Shown here: in pieces, positions 61,575-64,000 of the stretch
Numbering within the stretch: the first letter of the stretch is position 1
Layout of the letters: the number at the start of each line of letters is the position of its first letter
DNA from: Thiohalorhabdus sp. Cl-TMA
Lineage (GTDB): Bacteria; Pseudomonadota; Gammaproteobacteria; Thiohalorhabdales; Thiohalorhabdaceae
Length of the DNA stretch: 64,000 nucleotides
Assembly (NCBI RefSeq): GCF_041821045.1
Contig: NZ_JBGUAW010000003.1
Span: 248,001-312,000 of the forward strand
Direction: 5' to 3'
Position numbers and translations under genes: made by a program
Notes under the pieces: model-generated
Seen by the model: only the letters and a program-made list of their open reading frames with translations
Databases searched by the model: none
Told to the model about the DNA's origin: nothing

Positions 61575-62006
61575 GTGGAAGTGGTGATCCAGGAGGAGGA
61601 GACCGGCTGCGGCCTGGCCTGCGTGGCCATGCTGGCCGGGGAAAGCTACGAAGCCGTACGGCGCACGGCGGCGGGTATGGGGATCCGGGCGACGGATGAG
61701 GCGCTCTGGTCGGATACGGCCTACGTCCGGCGACTGCTGCGCCATTACGGCATCGAGACGCGGCCGGGGGAAGCCCCCTTCACGGGTTGGGCGGAATTGC
61801 CCGCACGGGCGCTGCTCGCCACCAAGCTCCACTATGACCGGGGCCGGCCCTTCTGGCACTGGGTGGTGTTCGTTCGGGAGCCAGAAGGCCCGGTGGTGCT
61901 GGATCCGGCGCCGTATCTGGCCGGGAACAGGCGCACGGATACGGAAGCAATCACGCCGGCGTGGTTCATCCCCATCCCCACGGCTAGGGTGCCGGAGCCC
62001 GGCTGA
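61575..62006 (+). CDS. C39-like cysteine peptidase-fold protein
   Basis: 143 residues from GTG 61575 (AGGAG seven bases before). It opens VIQEEETGCGLACVAMLAGESYEAV, with a Gln and the Cys of the C39 papain-like start, then FWHWVVFV (His) and VVLDPAPY (Asp), giving a full Cys-His-Asp triad. No signal peptide or transporter is attached. It could be a cysteine peptidase, or a stand-alone C39-like domain of unknown substrate. It lies 36 bases after the methyltransferase-like gene. Confidence 0.75.
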   Translation: MEVVIQEEETGCGLACVAMLAGESYEAVRRTAAGMGIRATDEALWSDTAYVRRLLRHYGIETRPGEAPFTGWAELPARALLATKLHYDRGRPFWHWVVFVREPEGPVVLDPAPYLAGNRRTDTEAITPAWFIPIPTARVPEPG

Positions 62007-62068
62007 AGCCCCCATGCCCAGCCTCTTTAATCCGCATTCGCCTTCGTGGCGTACTCGGAGGTTCGGCG

Positions 62069-63445
62069 TTAATAGGCGTGCTCCCGGAAGATGGGATCGA
62101 TGTCGCCGTGCCAGTCATTGTGGAACTCGTCGAGCAGGAGCTCGGCGGGGGTGCGACCGTTGTCCACCACCTCGAAGAGGTCGGCGAGGAAGACCCGCTC
62201 GTCCTGCCCGCTGTCGTTGCGGCGATCGATGCGGCGCAGACCGGCCTCGGCGATGTTCAGCACCTCGCGGGCGATGTCCCGTACCGACCGGCCGCGGATC
62301 TCGGCGTTCAGGGCCTTGTGCGGGACCTCGGCGCGCAGGCGCCAGCGCTCTTCCGCCGTCCACTCCTTGACCAGGTCCCAGGCGGCGTCCAGCGCAGTGG
62401 TGTCGTAGAGGAGCCCCTTCCACAGGGCGGGCAGGGCGCACAGTCGGCCCCAGGGCCCGCCGTCGGCGCCGCGCATCTCCAGGAAGTGCTTGAGGCGCAC
62501 CTCGGGGAACAGCGTGGTGAGGTGGGTCTCCCAGTCGTCCAGCGTGGGGTACTCCCCGGGCAGTGCGGGCAGCCGGCCGGCCATGAAGTCCCGGAAGGAC
62601 TGCCCGGCGGCGTCCACGGCCACGCCGTCCCGCACCACGAGCAGCATGGGCACATCGAGGGCGTAGTCCACGTAGCGCTCGAAGCCCATCCCCGACTCGA
62701 ACACGAAGGGCAGGTCCCCGCAGCGGTCGGGATCCGTATCCATCCAAACCGAGGAGCGGTAGCTCAGATAGCCGTTGGGGCGCCCCTCCGTGAAGGGGGA
62801 GTTGGCGAACAGGGCCGTGGCCACCGGCTGCAGGGCCAGCCCGACGCGGAACTTGCGGATCATGTCCGCCTCCGAGTCGAAATCCAGGTTGGCCTGCACG
62901 GTGGCGGTGCGGTACATCATCTCCAGGGCGTGGCCGCCCCGCGTCGGCATGTACCGGGTCATGATCCGGTAGCGCTTCTTCGGCATCTGCGGGATGTCGG
63001 CGAGCCGCCATTTCGGCTGGAAGCCCACGCCGAGGAAGGCCACCCCGAGCGGGTCGGCCACCTCCTTCACCTCCTTGAGGTGCTCGTTCACCTCGCAGCA
63101 GGTATCGTGGAGGGAATCGAGTGGCTCCCCAGAGAGCTCCACCTGCCCGCCGGGCTCCAGCGTCACCGAGCCCTTGCCCATCTTGAGGCCCACGACCCGG
63201 CCGCCCTCCTCCATGGGCTGCCAGCCGAAGCGGGTCAGGCCCCGGAGCACGGCCTCGATGCCCCGTTCGCCTTCGAAGGCCAGAGGGCGTAGGGTATCCA
63301 CCTCGAAGCCGAACTTCTCGTGCTCGGTGCCGATGCGCCAGGCCGAACTGGGCTTGGCGCCGGATTCCAGGTAGCGGACCAACTGGTCGCGGGAGGTGAC
63401 GGTTTCGTCGGAGGCCGGTGCCGGGCGGCCGCTGGACTGGGACAA
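62069..63445 (-). CDS. gshA: Glutamate-cysteine ligase, plant/alphaproteobacterial type
   Basis: 458 residues of the GCS2-like family with RIGTEHEKFGFEVDTLRP (Glu-rich ATP/glutamate site), GGRVVGLKMGKGSVTLEPGGQVELSG, TRYMPTRGGHALEMMYRTATVQANLDF and FLEMRGADGG. It forms gamma-glutamylcysteine, which feeds glutathione and can also be the sulfur donor in EgtB-type ergothioneine synthesis. Upstream, 89 bases away on the same strand, is the DUF1054 gene. Confidence 0.93.
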   Translation of the reverse strand: MSQSSGRPAPASDETVTSRDQLVRYLESGAKPSSAWRIGTEHEKFGFEVDTLRPLAFEGERGIEAVLRGLTRFGWQPMEEGGRVVGLKMGKGSVTLEPGGQVELSGEPLDSLHDTCCEVNEHLKEVKEVADPLGVAFLGVGFQPKWRLADIPQMPKKRYRIMTRYMPTRGGHALEMMYRTATVQANLDFDSEADMIRKFRVGLALQPVATALFANSPFTEGRPNGYLSYRSSVWMDTDPDRCGDLPFVFESGMGFERYVDYALDVPMLLVVRDGVAVDAAGQSFRDFMAGRLPALPGEYPTLDDWETHLTTLFPEVRLKHFLEMRGADGGPWGRLCALPALWKGLLYDTTALDAAWDLVKEWTAEERWRLRAEVPHKALNAEIRGRSVRDIAREVLNIAEAGLRRIDRRNDSGQDERVFLADLFEVVDNGRTPAELLLDEFHNDWHGDIDPIFREHAY

Positions 63446-63534
63446 GGCGGTCTTCCTTGGTCGGATGAGAGGCCGAGGGAGGGCTTACCGAATGGTCATT
63501 CTGCCCCCTCCCGCCGGACTCTTCAATGCGGCGG

Positions 63535-64000
63535 CTATTCCAGGCCGCGCAGGATCCGGTAGAGCGCGGTGAAATCCTGCAGCTCTTCAAGGAGCGGGTC
63601 GGGGTCGGAGCGTTCCGTTCCCACCGTGCGGCCCAGGTCCAGCCCGCCGGTCTTGAGCCGCATCTTGTGCAGGCGCTGCTCCCAGAATTCATCGTCGGCC
63701 ACCGCTTCCGGCGGTGCTTCGGTGAACTTCCAGTCCTGGAAATTTCCCAGCCGCATGGCCGGCCGGCGCGCGTCCAGGCGGTCCGCCATGGCGGGCCGGT
63801 TCTCCCAGGACTCCTGCTTGCAGACCACCTGGGTGTGGATGCCGAAGCGGCTGATGGCCACGCCCACGTAGGGATACTTCTTGTACCCGCGCTTTTCCGG
63901 CCCGAAGGCCACCCAGGTATCCTCGGGGGGATTCACGCTGCGCCGGGCGTGCTTGGCCACGTGCGCGAACATGGGCTCGCCGGTCTGGGCAGCCAGCGGG
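63535..64000 (-). CDS. DUF1054/YktB-like protein, cut off at the right edge
   Basis: The visible 154 residues run off the edge with an open frame past ATG 63972; the family-typical PLAAQTGEP precedes it. [39 protein letters not shown] is almost the family signature of Bacillus YktB (UPF0637). Function unknown. The family is best known from Firmicutes, so its presence here is worth a phylogenetic check. Confidence 0.85.
   Translation of the reverse strand, partial: PLAAQTGEPMFAHVAKHARRSVNPPEDTWVAFGPEKRGYKKYPYVGVAISRFGIHTQVVCKQESWENRPAMADRLDARRPAMRLGNFQDWKFTEAPPEAVADDEFWEQRLHKMRLKTGGLDLGRTVGTERSDPDPLLEELQDFTALYRILRGLE

Overview
The window is about 64 kb of very GC-rich, densely coded chromosome. 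The protein set suggests a gammaproteobacterium, perhaps a sulfur-oxidising or halophilic one: a Tat-exported high-potential iron-sulfur protein, a KaiBC pair without KaiA, a plant-type glutamate-cysteine ligase, three-gene pntA1/A2/B and many metal and metalloid detoxification genes. The taxon is an inference from gene content; no rRNA or tRNA gene was seen. Genes are short-spaced with many 4-base ATGA/TTGA overlaps, so most sit in operons.

Left third (1-24 kb), metals, arsenosugar and selenium. A copper block holds the tail of an RND pump, a Met/His-rich Spy-like protein, CopB, a CueR-type regulator, CopA and CopZ. Then come a methyltransferase, a TVP38-rhodanese fusion and a fatty-acid-hydroxylase family protein, divergent from an ArsR-rhodanese regulator. 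A minus-strand operon (17.1-13.2 kb) carries a flavin disulfide reductase, the radical SAM enzyme ArsS and two small glycosyltransferases, the arsenosugar-type set. Next to it are a MetE-like protein coupled to an oxidoreductase-SelD fusion, then senB and senA back to back: a selenoneine locus.

Middle (24-34 kb), arsenic and a mer-derived module. arsR-arsI-acr3-CC protein and arsC1-arsC2 are two units that share the same palindromic operator. Behind them lies a decayed second arsenite-permease gene. A mer-type promoter then leads to a MerA homologue and, further on, a MerR homologue. Both are full length, but one cysteine is missing from every known functional cysteine set. YHS, NfeD, DUF302, AI-2E, cyclic-nucleotide and SHOCT proteins follow.

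34-48 kb: a secreted CHRD/EF-hand/PEP-CTERM-like protein, the HiPIP, a YceI lipoprotein, then an operon of a haem-motif GGDEF-EAL sensor, KaiB and KaiC. It is divergent from a CheX-like plus PilZ-like pair. After these comes a 1164-residue single-chain flavoprotein that joins GltD-like and PyrK-like halves.

48-64 kb: a PRC-barrel remnant, pntA1-pntA2-pntB, a LEA-type lipoprotein, PepP, a 47-residue membrane protein, a patatin, an outer-membrane barrel, methyltransferases, RimI-like and DUF488 proteins, DNA polymerase IV, a quinone-reductase-like flavoprotein, a strong terminator, a VOC gene remnant, a C39-like protease, GshA, and a cut-off DUF1054 protein that runs off the right edge.
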